Both the position numbers and the translations under genes were made by a program. A model generated the notes under the pieces. That model saw nothing but the letters and a program-made list of their open reading frames with translations, did no database searches and was not told the DNA's origin. Shown here piece by piece: positions 22,401 to 34,551 of a DNA stretch of 64,000 nucleotides (positions are counted from its first letter, which is position 1; every line of letters starts with the position of its first letter). This DNA comes from Embiotoca jacksoni (Eukaryota > Chordata > Actinopteri > Embiotocidae), in assembly GCA_022577435.1 (NCBI GenBank), contig JAKOON010000007.1, positions 7,757,926-7,821,925 on the forward strand, in the 5' to 3' direction.

Positions 22401-25400
22401 TAAATAAGAAGCAGAAGCATTTCGCCCATTGGGCGCAATGTGTCTGCTGCTAAAAGTTTTTTCTTCACTGCAGGCAGACACTAGTTTATTCTTCTGTAGG
22501 GTTTGTCAGAGTTCTCGGTCAGACGCTGCGTCAGTCTCAAGTCCACGTCCTTGGCATGCTCTGTTTCTCTAGGTGGCTGTATAACCTGCTGCACACTAAC
22601 CTTAGCGCACAGGTAAAGGAGAAACCACCATTTTGTGTGTGCTCATGAACATATTTATCATTACAGTTAAAAAGACTTTCAGAAAAGACCCATTTGTATC
22701 TTAACATGTCAAAACAAGACATTTCATTCAGCTCACCTGACCGGGAAAGAGGGAATACTCTTCGATCTCTGACAGGTCAACGGGTACCTGCTGACCACCT
22801 TGTTCTGGTCCGGCCTCCAACAGAACCGACTGTGCATTCAGTTTGCCATTACTGTCACAGCAAACCTGACCCAGCACAGTTATACTGTCCTGCAGGTGGA
22901 GAGATGTAAACACAACAAAGTAAGCAATCATACAATTATAAAAAAAATTTTTTATGAATATTTTACTTGCATCTTATATTTAATACGTGGGAGAATTTAC
23001 TGCGCAGACATATATTTGCCTGAATTTAAGTTCAAATCTTTCAACAGTTAAATCAAATGTTCAAAGTTCAGCATTGACCAGTTCTGACATGTTAAAAGCA
23101 GTAAAACTGTCACTCAAAAAAGCTTTAACATATGAGCTTCCTAGTGAAGAGAGAAAAAAAAGAAGATAAGTGCTGCTTAATTTCATAACTACACCTACTA
23201 TTTATCTAAAACTTTGGAAAATCACAAGGTCAAACTTATATCATTTTACAGATTTCCCACAGCAGTAACACTTCTGTACCTGAGCAGGTAGAGAGACGGG
23301 GGAGAACTCCTCAATGTTGAAGTGAGACCTGAGGCCTTCTTCCAGCTCCTCAATCTTCTCTGTCAACACTGGGAAAGAGACATGTAAAAATAGGAACTAC
23401 ACACTCTGGGCACGCTAAATGAGTATTAATGAATAAATACGGATTCATTCGTACTGTCTCCATTTATTCAATCAGAATGTTCGATTACTTTCAATGTATT
23501 TAGACCTATAAATAAAGGTGAACATGCCTTTCATGCTGTAGGACAGGCTGTCTGGGACTGATGACCATCAGTAAGTCTCCACAGCTACATACCATTTCGA
23601 ACATCTCGCAGCCTCTGGAACATGTATTTGTAGCTGCATCGCAGGGAGTCTTCAGGCCCCTCCAGGAGGTCCAGTTGGACGCCTGCGCCTGGATCCTTCC
23701 TGCCCAACCAACGGGTGCCCTGCACGGCCCCGAATGTGACCACCACCTCCCCTTTTGCTCCTCGATGGCTGTACTTCTGTGAGGGTGTTGAACTTCCAAG
23801 GAGAGATGGAGAGAGGGGGTCATAGTGCTACAAATACCGATCTTAACAAGCAGTAGCAGTTTCATGAAAAGAGTATGTGTCAAATTAATTTGAACAAGAC
23901 GGTCAGCAAGAATTAAACAGTATCTTTAATTTCTGTAAAATATGCATTGTTGTTACTTTACAAATAACATATGTTACTTATATTTCAGAGAGCAAAAATT
24001 CAAACGACAACAACAGCGTAACAAAGAGCAGAACCAAGACAACTAATTAGTAGCTGCTGTAGTTCACTGACAACAGAAAACTAAAACACATGGAGGTACA
24101 CTTTCCACGCCTTTGCAGGGATAAAGTTGTTTTCCAGTAACTCACTGACTGTGTGTGTGAGCTGTGGAGTACCTGGGAGAGAAGCTGGACGGAGACAGCA
24201 GCAGGCTTGGGCTGGCCAGCAGAGCTGCACTCCTCTTTGATTGAGAATGCTCTGGGGTGGTTAGTGCTCGTTTCTGAGAGCCCTTTAAAGACGCAATAAA
24301 CATGGTCAGAGCAGAGTACAGTAATTGTGTGAGATGTTTTAAAATGTGTACACACAGAAAACAAAGATTCAGACTCACTCTCCGAAACTTGTAAGGCATC
24401 CTTAACTTATTTTATCTCTTAAAAGAGCAGATTAAAAGAAAGTAGTTCACAGATTAAACTGTGAGAGAGACAGGTCTGTCCAGCCTGAAGTGGCAGCTCA
24501 CCTTAGCAGGAGTAGAGTAGACATCCAAGAGATTTTCCTCCTCTTCCTCAGCTTTTATTCTGGAAAAAAAATTGGTCAAGGTCTGTAGCACAATAGCATT
24601 AACTGACACCAATCACAAACAACAGATCACCCTGAAAGAGGTTTTGCTGCATAGATGTGTTTTTGTTTGAGTTTACTGTGAAGGATACAACTCTTGTAGC
24701 GAGTGAATGTCTCTGGTTCTGTTATGAGTTTCTTCTTTTCTGAAGTTTTGTCTGGATTTTATTTTCTTGTTTAAAACCTGCCAAGAAAATAGGCACATAC
24801 TGTAAAAAAAAAGAAAGAAAGAAAAAAAGTGGAGTCCTGTTTGATGAGATCCTGGTGAAACAAAGAAAGTGTATAATCTGGAAAATATAAACAGTATGTA
24901 GTTTCTGTTACCTCATGTTCAAATTGCTCCAGGGTGTTCATGGTGAGCTCCAGTCCATTTTTTGTGGAGCTGTAGGCCACCCACTCCAGCACCATCTCAT
25001 CTGCCTGAATCCTGTTACAAATACACAGCTCCACCACTAAGACAGAAGAGATATGAAAGAAATCAGGCAAAATCTGAGAAGGAAAAACTGGCTCCAAATA
25101 CACTGAGGCAATGACTGAAAAATAATACTGTAAATGAAAATCAGAGTGATTACAGCTGACATCAAACAAACATAGCAGAGAAGAGATAGAAAATATAAAA
25201 CCAGTGGGATATGATCATTACAGACATAGATGTACATTTATGTTTTCATGAAAGACACAATAATATTGCGATATAAAGTGGGACACATGCAGACTTTAAT
25301 ATTTCGGATATAAACGCAGTGCAAAGGAAACCCTGAATGTTATTTTAAGACGTTGTAAAACAGGAAATGATGTACATGCGCATATAAATATAATAACTTC

Positions 25401-25670
25401 ATGACAACAGATAAGAACAAATACGCTAAAGGGCTATAAAACTGCACCACTGCTATCAGGCATCCTTCAATTTAGGCTGCTTGTTGCTTGAAATAATGGT
25501 ACTCTCTGCTATCCCGGAAAACACAAGTGTCCGAGAAATGAAGCACTCTCCAGCGCAGATAAACTCAGCTTCGTTAGCTACTTACTCTTGTCGAGGACGG
25601 AGTCGTCCTGGCAGGGTACGTCGAACATTTCCATCTCGGTCTTTAGGCCCTCTGTGGTTACCAGTGCCAT
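19490..25670 (-). CDS. pola2: DNA polymerase alpha subunit B (POLA2)
   Basis: POLA2 is the B subunit of the polymerase alpha-primase complex, which starts every new DNA strand in the nucleus. Eighteen exons join in frame to 601 aa (human 598): 25670-25586, 25036-24912, 24777-24689, 24559-24502, 24282-24173, 23792-23593, 23368-23280, 22889-22737, 22315-22253, 22168-22117, 21883-21759, 21608-21570, 21356-21292, 20711-20603, 20410-20304, 20084-20028, 19928-19802, 19642-19490. Landmarks: N-terminal helical domain (TMNTLEQFEHEV), linker with S/T-P sites (YSTPAKGSQKRALTTPEHSQ), OB-fold part (VCCDSNGKLN), and the catalytically dead phosphoesterase domain (VACGPYTPSDSLTFDPLLDL, RDRPDVCLLLGPFVDSKHEQ, SELRYFVKDVVGCVCVNPGR). 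It ends LAAQVVKI. All splice phases agree and no domain is missing. Confidence 0.97.
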
Positions 25671-26389
25671 TGTTTTGTGCTGTGTAGTAAACTAAAATGT
25701 GCAGGTACGGAGATGGAGGTCCGATGCTGTGACGATACTTCAGTGGCTGACGTTAGCTTTGCTTCATAACAAAACCGACGACCTGAGTATTCAAACAACG
25801 CGATTGCTGCAGCAGTTAGCTAAATGTTTGCTGCTGGGTGTAAGTACGCAGAATAAATCTGACCAACATCAGATGGCCATTTCATTTTACCGCGAAAAAA
25901 AAGTGCTGTCGGTGTTGGCGGCCGGAAGTTACGTCACATCCCAAACAATTATAAGCGGAAGTTAGTTGTAGTCACAAAAATAAACGCCTCTATCGCCCCC
26001 TAGTGGTCACCGTGAAACGTTTCAGGTTTCGAAATACTTGTTTCACCAGTCTGGTTATCCCAGTTTGCCTTGTTTCACACCAATAAATATCATGTTTAAA
26101 TAAGGATATACACACTGGAATACATTGTAGTACAACAGATTTTTATATCACTGTACCACATTTATTATTTAGGGGTACATAATAAAGAATAAACATTAAA
26201 AAAAAAAAACCAATTAAATTAAAATTTAATTTTTGATCTCTTTTGGAAAATGTTCAATCTTAGAACAGGTTTCAAAAACCATCACATCTTGTGTAAAGCA
26301 AACTGTAGTAACAACAAAGTACTCTTTAAATTGGGGGTGAAAGCTAACGCTGTCACCAGCACATTTACAGCATGCACAGCTGGCAAACT
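25671..26389 (-). promoter_or_regulatory. pola2 promoter with E2F, ETS and CRE-like sites
   Basis: Upstream of the pola2 ATG there is an E2F-like TTTCGCGG (complement of 25890-25897), CCGGAAGT at about 25922 and GCGGAAGT at about 25955 (ETS-type), and TTACGTCA at about 25929 (CRE/ATF-type) between them. E2F control is typical for replication genes. Sites were read by eye. The far end runs into the 3' UTR of top6bl. Confidence 0.5.
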
Positions 26390-29300
26390 TTAAATTGTAA
26401 GCATATTCATTTCCATTTGAACTTCCTCCTCACTCTTCAACCAGATCAAAAGTCTTTCAAGACAAACACAAACATTCTCAGACTTCTGTTCTGTTGGCCT
26501 CATCACTCTCAGGATGTTCTTCCATCTGTCGAAGCAATCATGTCGCATTGGATTAGGGCTCAAGAACAGAGTAATGAGGTGCTGCTGTAGGAACTGGCTG
26601 GTGCTGGTGAAAAGCAAACATCTCACTCACCTGATCAGAATAGCACCTGCTCCTGGGAATGAATTTCCATGACGTCACTCTCCACAGTGATTCTCGGAGG
26701 GAGGCCGACAATTCACGAGTATCACGCACCTGATGCACACGTACATTATGTATGTATGCACACTGACTTTAGCCACACTATCCTACCTATATTGCACATG
26801 TACATTATATCCCTCCATGTAACAGGTAGTTACAGTGAATGCGCATAACCTGATATTCGTCAGAGTTGTCACCCTTGTATTTTAGAATTAACAACAAATG
26901 TCTGCATGAACTGTTTTTGAATTCCATTTGTTCACACCTTCATGTGGTCCAGACAGGCGTTTCTGAACTCCAGGTTACTGCTACAGCTCACGATACTGAT
27001 GGATGAACTGAGAATCACCTCAGCAGCTGAATGCAGCTTGTCTTGGTTCTGACATGTCACACAGCACACACAAACACATATTATTCGAGCAGTAATTACT
27101 GTTTGTTTCCATTAACCTGTTGATTATTTTCTCCGATTACTCCACGTTATTAATACATTAATTTCTTAGTCTGAGAGTCCAAGGTAATGCTTAAATATAT
27201 TACTTGTTTTTACATTTCAAAAATGAATTAAAACGGAGAAAAAGCAGGACATTTTCAGATATGAAAAATTTGTACCAGGAAATGTTTTGTTCGGTAAATG
27301 ATTCTGTCAATTACTGTTAATTACTACAAACTACCATATGAAAGTAGTATGGTTGCTGGAGTGTGTGTCCATGTATCTTCCTCTTGCCTTTTTTCTGTGG
27401 TTTTGTGCTTTCAGTGTGTTCCTCAGCTCCGTCTGCAGGGCTGCTGTGACGGCCTGCCTGTTGTTGTTCAGAATATCCTCCAGGTGGTGCTCTATCAACG
27501 CCTCTGTAGCTGTAAACATTGAAAATAAGACCATATTCAACCCAGTGCTTTGTGAATTAAAAAAAAATGCTGCAGCGTTTTCTCACCCATAATATCAGTC
27601 AGCTGGGAGGTGAAGGGGTCACTGTGCTGTAAGAAGAAGAAAAGCAGGAGGCTCTGCTGCACCGGGGAATCACTTGATTCTTGCTCTACTGTGAACACAG
27701 TGCCACCGCTGGGGAAAACATCTGCACGGGACGTTGTTCAGTGCACAGTCCGAGATGCGAGGGGAAAGAGAGGGGAAATGTGATTATTGGAAATGACCTT
27801 AAACAGTATACACACTGTACTGTAAGTCTGCACTGGTTGAGTAAAGGCACCGTGGTGCATCACTGGGTGGTAACAATCCCAACATGTACCTAACGGTGTG
27901 GTAATAGAAGACACACCTTGGGGTTGGGTAAATAATTGATGAAACATTTGGTTTTACAGTTCTACGTTCAAAAGCTGAGTTCTTTTCTTGGGTTTAAAAT
28001 AACAACATTAGCACCTCAAATGTGTCCCTTTAAATCAAACGTCACTAATAATTTGCGACAGAAGATCTTTCTTTCGAGCAGGGAGTGAAGCAGGCTGCAT
28101 CATGGGACTCAGCTAAAATTGGATATCGTGACTGAATGAGCTGATGATTTATCTTGTGGTTGTACTTGTGTTTGTGATTCATTGTGTAGTTTACACAATA
28201 AACAAATGGATATATTAAGAAAGACCAGCTTCTGAGAAATTAGCACATTTTTGATTGTTATCCTACGGTCTCTGTTTGTGCAAGACAGTTAAGAGTAAGT
28301 AATGACTAACTTTAGTTTCCAGACTGAAGGGTCCATCAGTTTTTCACATCTGAATTAACTGAAGAGTTTGCATCCAAGAAAATCTTGAATTGGGATTAGA
28401 TGAACACTGCGATGACACCACCTTAAATTCAGATCTGATCAATGCTGTCTGAACACGTGGAGTATTTGATCTATTTTACCGAAGGCTGGCCTCCTGCTTC
28501 TTAAATATTTATTGACAAGAAAAAACATGAAATCATTTTGATGTTTTGACTTTACAAGACAATCACACTCCTTTGTTTCTAGCTTGCATTATCAAAATAC
28601 ATTTTGGGGAAAATATAATGGATTACATTGTTAATGTTGGGCTGTCTATTCACCATTTTGGTCCAGAATAAAATCAGGAAAACAACTGTCACATGGATTG
28701 TGATGAAATTTGGTACAGACATTCATGGTCTCCAGAGGATAAACTCTAATGACTTTGCTGAGGCTGACTTTTCCTTGCATGTCTTCACAACTATTGGATA
28801 GATTTCCACATAAAACCACCACCATCAGGATGATTTGGAACCTGACTGTTCTCCTTCCGCTATCAAGTACATTTTTTTTTTTTTTTTGTACCCACTTTGC
28901 TTTATGACCACATACCTGCAAAACAAACCTAAACTAACACGTTGAGCACAGGAAACATTACACATGCATGTTAGCATTTCATTGTGACGATGTAACCACG
29001 CTGGCATTAGCGTTTCGCAGAATGAAACACTGCTCCTCCCAAAACTATTAGCATGGCTGTAGACTCTTATCACATTTTTTAAATCTTTTTTTTTCAGTGT
29101 TTCATTTTATAAAAGGCAAATTCAGACATGGTTACGGTGTAGTTTCAATTTTGGCAACAGACCCCAAGTTACTGAAACAAATTTAAACACTTAATTCCAT
29201 TTTTAGACAGAATGGGAACTTCAGTCTTTCAGTTTCCAGTCAAACATACTTTAAACCCTTTCTCCAACCCCAAGGTCCAAACTTCAGATCTCTGTTTTGC

Positions 29301-32300
29301 GATGTGCATTCAATAATAAATGTTGAATTAGAACCAAATGTTCAACAGTTTAAAGTGCAGATTCGTTGCACATGAACATAACTCTCAGGAGATGGGTTGT
29401 CAAAATGCAGTGACAATCATTTGAGGTCTGGAGTGGAGATTTGCAGCACCGTCAAAAAAAGGAAATTCTGTCATCCATTCTCTCCAAGTACTGTCACTTT
29501 AAAGTTGTTGTTTTTGTGCTTTGTGTGTGCTTTTTTTTTTTTTCCTACATTTATTGTTTTGGTTTTTTTTGCCTCTCATTGAAAATATGGGCTCATGTGA
29601 TCCATTAAAGTATTTATAAGCAACTTCAGGCCAGGGCTTTGTATCCCATCTCTAACAAACACACACAGGTGGTTTCGATTAGTTGTCCTCGTAATCAAGA
29701 GGTAACAAATCCAAGATTTAAACGTTTCCGAATGTGTCTTTTTAAGACAGGCTTAAGTGTCCTCTACTCCGGACCTATCTCAGCTTCAATTATGACACAT
29801 TTCATTGGAAAACTAGACCTTCTAGCTAAAGCCTTGAAATGTATCCTTGTCATCAGTATGCATTGTTCCCACGATTGGTGGTTGTTTACCTTTGAGGGAG
29901 GAGCAGTGAAGTCTGTCCAGGCTCAGTTCCTGACAACAGTCCAGAGCAGCAGGAAGGGTTTGGAAAAAGCCAGAGGGGCCCGGGACAGGAACATTACTGG
30001 GGCTGTATACCAACATCTGAAAACATGTCATGTCAAGGAAGACTAATCCACACCAGATGCCCAAATCACTTCGAGTGAATCAACAGAGAGCCCAGCCACC
30101 TTGTCGTATTACATGTTGGTTGTATGTATTGTTTGAATTGTTTTGGTCATTCCAGCGCTCATGGCCCGGGGTGAGGGCTACAGCATGCAGGAGACTGAAT
30201 GGTTCATCGAGAGCCTCGCCTTTCAGCTGCATTCGGGCCCGTGTGCTCCATCTGAAACGCCTGATGCATGTTGGGAAAGGTTTGGAAACCCCCTATCCCA
30301 ACCGCCTCTCTGAGAGTGGTTGTGTTTTACCCATCCTGTAACTTTCCGAAACGATCCAATATTCACACTCACTAATATGATTGGGCAGCTGTGCAGACAC
30401 AAGAAAAGTACTCCGGGTTTGGACAATTTTCCAGAGCTCTCTCTTTTTTTTTTTCTTGTGTTACACAACTATTTGTGGCACTTTTCATGTGAAATACTGA
30501 GTGCCTCAATAACTTCCAATTATCCTCATATTTAAACAATATCTTGCCTCTCTTATATCTATGAAGGCCAGCTGTTCACATTTGACTGCGGCTTTTGGGA
30601 ACAGCGATAAACACTTTTGATTACCAATTAGGTCAGATTACACGTTTCACGAACTAGTTTCGGTCAAGCCTTGCACGACATTTACCCTCACTCACAAGCC
30701 CCGAGATAACTGACCTCCTTCACTGAGACAGCGTCTCACTGCCAATCTAAAGGAACGGGGACGGGAGTACCATGACCTCAGACATGGAGGTGTCCTTCCT
30801 CATCCCTGCCTTCACACTTAGCCACAGACTGTCCCTGTGTGCACCCCCTGGTTAAGCCAGCAGAGCCATGTCATTTGTAGAAAGTAGAGACCCAATTTGA
30901 GACGACGCCTCTACATTCTCTCCTCCCAGATTTTCTGTCCATGAACATCACAAACAGAACTACGCTCAAATCAGTCAAGGATATTTGTATGCGAGTGAGT
31001 TCTGTTGCCACATTGGGGTACTGCAGCACACAGGGGCTCAGCAGTGTAACAAGCTGGACCCTGAGCTCCCCGAACAGGCCTTGATCCATGGCCTGTGGTG
31101 GGATGCTGAGAGGCAACTTGCTTCCGAGGATGGGGTGTCCTCCCTGACACCAGCAGTCCGTCTTCACACACTGTGGAGGCCTTTACACACAAGAAGAGAC
31201 CACCACTTTCTACAAGTACATACCACAGTGAACAGACCTGTCTCGGAAGCAGTATTTCCCAAATGTTTAGGGATCACTAACAGATGAGGATAATATTATT
31301 TTTGGTTTACACATTCATGCCTGTTGATCCACATAAACATGTACACATAAAATAACATCAAGAGGAGCATTACTGACTGTGTAGAACAGGTGACGTCCAA
31401 GTTCAGGGATGGTTGGTCTGCCTGTGCAACTTTACTCTTGATCTTGACTCTGAGAGAATATGAACAGGACATTAACACCTCATAAAAATAGAGGTCGATA
31501 TTTCCATTGGTCATTTCCATTTATGAACAATTTTACACCGGAGTTTAACTCAGTCAGCCTTTGTCTGTTTGTTAATATGTTTGCTATGTATGCTTTGTTA
31601 AAGCCAAAACACTGCAAGCATTTATGAAACTGTGATCTACTGCAATACAGTCTTTACGTGTATGAGCTTTAAACCTCACGTTTATACTGTATGTTTACAG
31701 TACAAATATATACTGTACACTTAATCAAAATAACTAGCTGACGTCTGTGTAATGCAGTGACATTTTTAATGCCGTTAAACTCAAAACACAGTTTTTGAAT
31801 TTGAATGGGAGCTATAACTTGATCCTGCATAGTGGCAGTTATACCTATATTCCTGCTGTGAAGTCTGCTGATTGATTCTGATCTTGAGGTGGATTTTTAT
31901 CTGTGAGAAATGAAAAAGAAGTCAAGTTTTTTGCCGTCTAACTTGGCATACGATTGTGGACAGAGGAACAGATCTTTTCCTACCCCTGCGTTAGTCAAAC
32001 TGAAGGTGCGTAGGAATGCCTCTACATGAGCTTTCCACTCTGAGGTGCAATGTCTTGCATCTTTCATCTGCAGCAAGAGATAAGTAGAAACAACAGGAGC
32101 AACACAGATATCTTAAGATATTTCAATAAGTTTACTGCTGTGCTTAAAAAGGTCTACTCTGAGCTTAATAATCAGCAATGAGGCTAATAAAATGCAAGAT
32201 GATCATGATGTTGTTTGCACCTGAAAAGACAGAAGTAATCTGAGCGAACCATACGCGTTCGTGAAGGCGCTCAGCTCCTCAGGGTCCGGCTCGGGAAATG

Positions 32301-33377
32301 GCCACACACAGGGAAACATGATCTCCTTCAAATCTGTTAGGACTAACGGAGCAATAACAGTGGTCATGTAGTGCCTGAAGGCTGAAGACGTGTGTACGTT
32401 TTAAAAGTGTGACTACATACCAGGTTGGAGTGCTTTCATTTTAATACCTGAGCACCAGGGACCGGCTGCTGCAACTGCACCATAAAAGAGATCAGTGGTG
32501 CATCTTGTACTATATTTACCTTATTTTAACAGCTGCCGGCAACATTCAGATTCCCTTTATAATGCAGGGTATATAGATAATGTATAGTTTATTCTACAAA
32601 TGAATGTGCTGTCATGCCTCAGTGACCAAAACATGTCATATTTAAATTATTTAAACCATATTCTACTTTTTTTTTTTTTTTTTTTTATAAATCTTTTACA
32701 TCATTTCATTTTTCATATGGATAGTTTATATGTATGTTACTATTGTCATTTTTTTTAGACACATCTAACGTGAATTACTTTCTTTACAATCCTATTGGTA
32801 GCAGTTTGAAGCTACTTGTTTACCCACATTTTACATTTATCCGAAATATTGGGGCTCAAGCATACAGATAATTTACTGTCAGAATAACCTCACTTTATTC
32901 AAGCACATTTTTAATTTGAATAACTATTTCCAGTAAATAAAATGGCAGAGCCCACTTCAAAGCACTCCTTGCTCACCAGGAAGAAACAGCTCAGGTTACA
33001 AGAACATGGTGATGGATTCAAATTTACCAGTGCAGATTAGTCTTTGGAAAGAAGTTCCAGATTCCGTCCACAAAAGTACCAAAAGTCCTCCTGTGGTCTT
33101 TGAACCATGCTGCTGTCTCTGCTTTCCCATGAGCATGATCAACCTCAGCACCTGGAGAGGTGATTGCAAAAAAAACAAAACAAAACAAAAAAAAACAACT
33201 ACTAGCTTCGCAAGCTAATGGTATCTACACTTCGCTAGTTGGCACAAATGTTGAAGAGCTATTATTATTATTGAACAATTACAAGCGGGTCTATTAAAAC
33301 CGTGTTTTACGTCCGCAGAGTCAGTGATTCTGGAGGAACCTAATTGGAGCCATTACCTGCTGTAGGTCTCTCAGCAT
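26390..33377 (-). CDS. top6bl: Type 2 topoisomerase VIB-like subunit (TOP6BL, C11orf80 homologue)
   Basis: TOP6BL pairs with SPO11 to make meiotic DNA double-strand breaks. Fifteen exons join in frame to 509 aa (mammalian protein about 575): 33377-33357, 33151-33028, 32989-32977, 32474-32448, 32374-32221, 32067-31984, 31900-31845, 31449-31374, 31170-30985, 30016-29890, 27721-27587, 27509-27388, 27048-26938, 26729-26631, 26584-26390. Signature stretches: LLVLLWTESGTSFQRLI, MFPCVWPFPEPDPEELSAF, LGSKLPLSIPPQAMDQGLFG, YSPSNVPVPGPSGFFQTL, LHSAAEVILSSSISIVSCSS, RDTRELSASLRESLWRVTSW. The C-terminus ends in an amphipathic helix (CLERLLIWLKSEEEVQ). The first two exons and the 13-nt exon are the weakest, and the true start may lie further upstream. 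One intron has AT-AG ends and one GC-AG. It is called from remembered family features and synteny beside pola2. Confidence 0.72.
28640..29045. repeat. Dispersed repeat common in percomorph fish
   Basis: The text GAAATTTGGTACAGACATTC, CATGGTCTCCAGAGGATAAA and ACTTTGCTTTATGACCACAT matches in wording a high-copy repeat known from percomorph genomes. It lies inside a top6bl intron, is interrupted by a T run, and codes for nothing obvious. The class is not certain. Confidence 0.5.
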
Positions 33378-34551
33378 CTTCAGGTTTTTTTTTTTTTTTT
33401 TTTTTTTGTGTTATTTACTGCCTAATGCGCGCGCTTCACGGGCTGAGCACGTGCCAGATTTGTATAATCAAGACTGTTTACCAACACAATAACGTTTTTT
33501 TTTTTTTTTTCCACTGAAGCTAGCAATGTTGTTTTTCTACATTTCACAAGTTGAAGAACTGATTTTACATAGTACATAAATAAAAAACAAAAAACAAAAA
33601 AACAAATGTGTTTTTCTATTGTTGTAGAATTGACTTGACAATTTTATTTTATGCACCTGAAAGGACCAGGAGTTAAATACAGAGGTCACGTGTCCGGTCC
33701 AGATAGGCCATTCTTACAGCAGATATCTGACTTCACTGTAGGAAAGCCCAGGTGAAATTAATGATGGCTCACTTCCATTAAATGATCTAGTAAACCATGA
33801 CAGTGACAGCATGTACACAACTTTGACCTCCCCCAATACACCTGCGCTCCCCCCCCCCCAGTTAAGAGTAAAAATGTCTGCTGTGATGAATGTTTATTCC
33901 CCCTTCAGAACCACCAGGCAAACTATTTAAAGAAATTACAAAAAAACAATAACCCCTAATTCATTAATTAAACTATTTCTGTGCATTTCATCTCACTACA
34001 TTATAGTCTAAAATGTATCCAGCCTTTCTCTTCACTGTCCGGTCTGTAGTTTGGTGTGGAGGATTAAAACCCATTTACTTTTTATTTACTTTTATTAAAA
34101 AGAAAAAGTCAAATTTGACAGATATTGTCTGCAAAGATCTTATGGAAAGATCTGTCAGATAAAAACAACCTTGAATGCGAACAATAAAACACTGTTGATC
34201 ACTTGTACTTACTTACTACTGTATATACATACACACACAGTATATGAACTATATATTTTGGATTCTTCCAATGTATGATAAAGAGCAGACCAAATGTATG
34301 TGTATTTAAACTGTGAATACTTCCTCATATAATAAAACCACTCAAAAGAAAGCAAGCAGCAATTTTTTTTTTTTGTCACCCATGACCCCCACAAACTTCA
34401 GAGTAAAAAACAAATTTTATTTATATTTGTTCATACATTTAAAACACAATTATGTACTGTATGAAAACAAACCAATATCCGAGTATAATCTGTTTTGCCT
34501 GTCTAGATTTCACAATTTCTATTTGTACATGAAATTCTCCCTCAACACGAA
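33378..34551. other. Spacer between top6bl and tstd1
   Basis: It holds long T runs (33386-33408, 33496-33511) and the 3' UTR of tstd1. The minus-strand AATAAA at 34416-34421 is the likely tstd1 poly(A) signal. The top6bl promoter should lie near 33400-33700 but shows no clear motif. Confidence 0.5.

Noticed and set aside
30030..30341. 103-aa plus-strand ORF
   Set aside because: It falls in the predicted U12-type intron of top6bl on the opposite strand and has no recognisable content.
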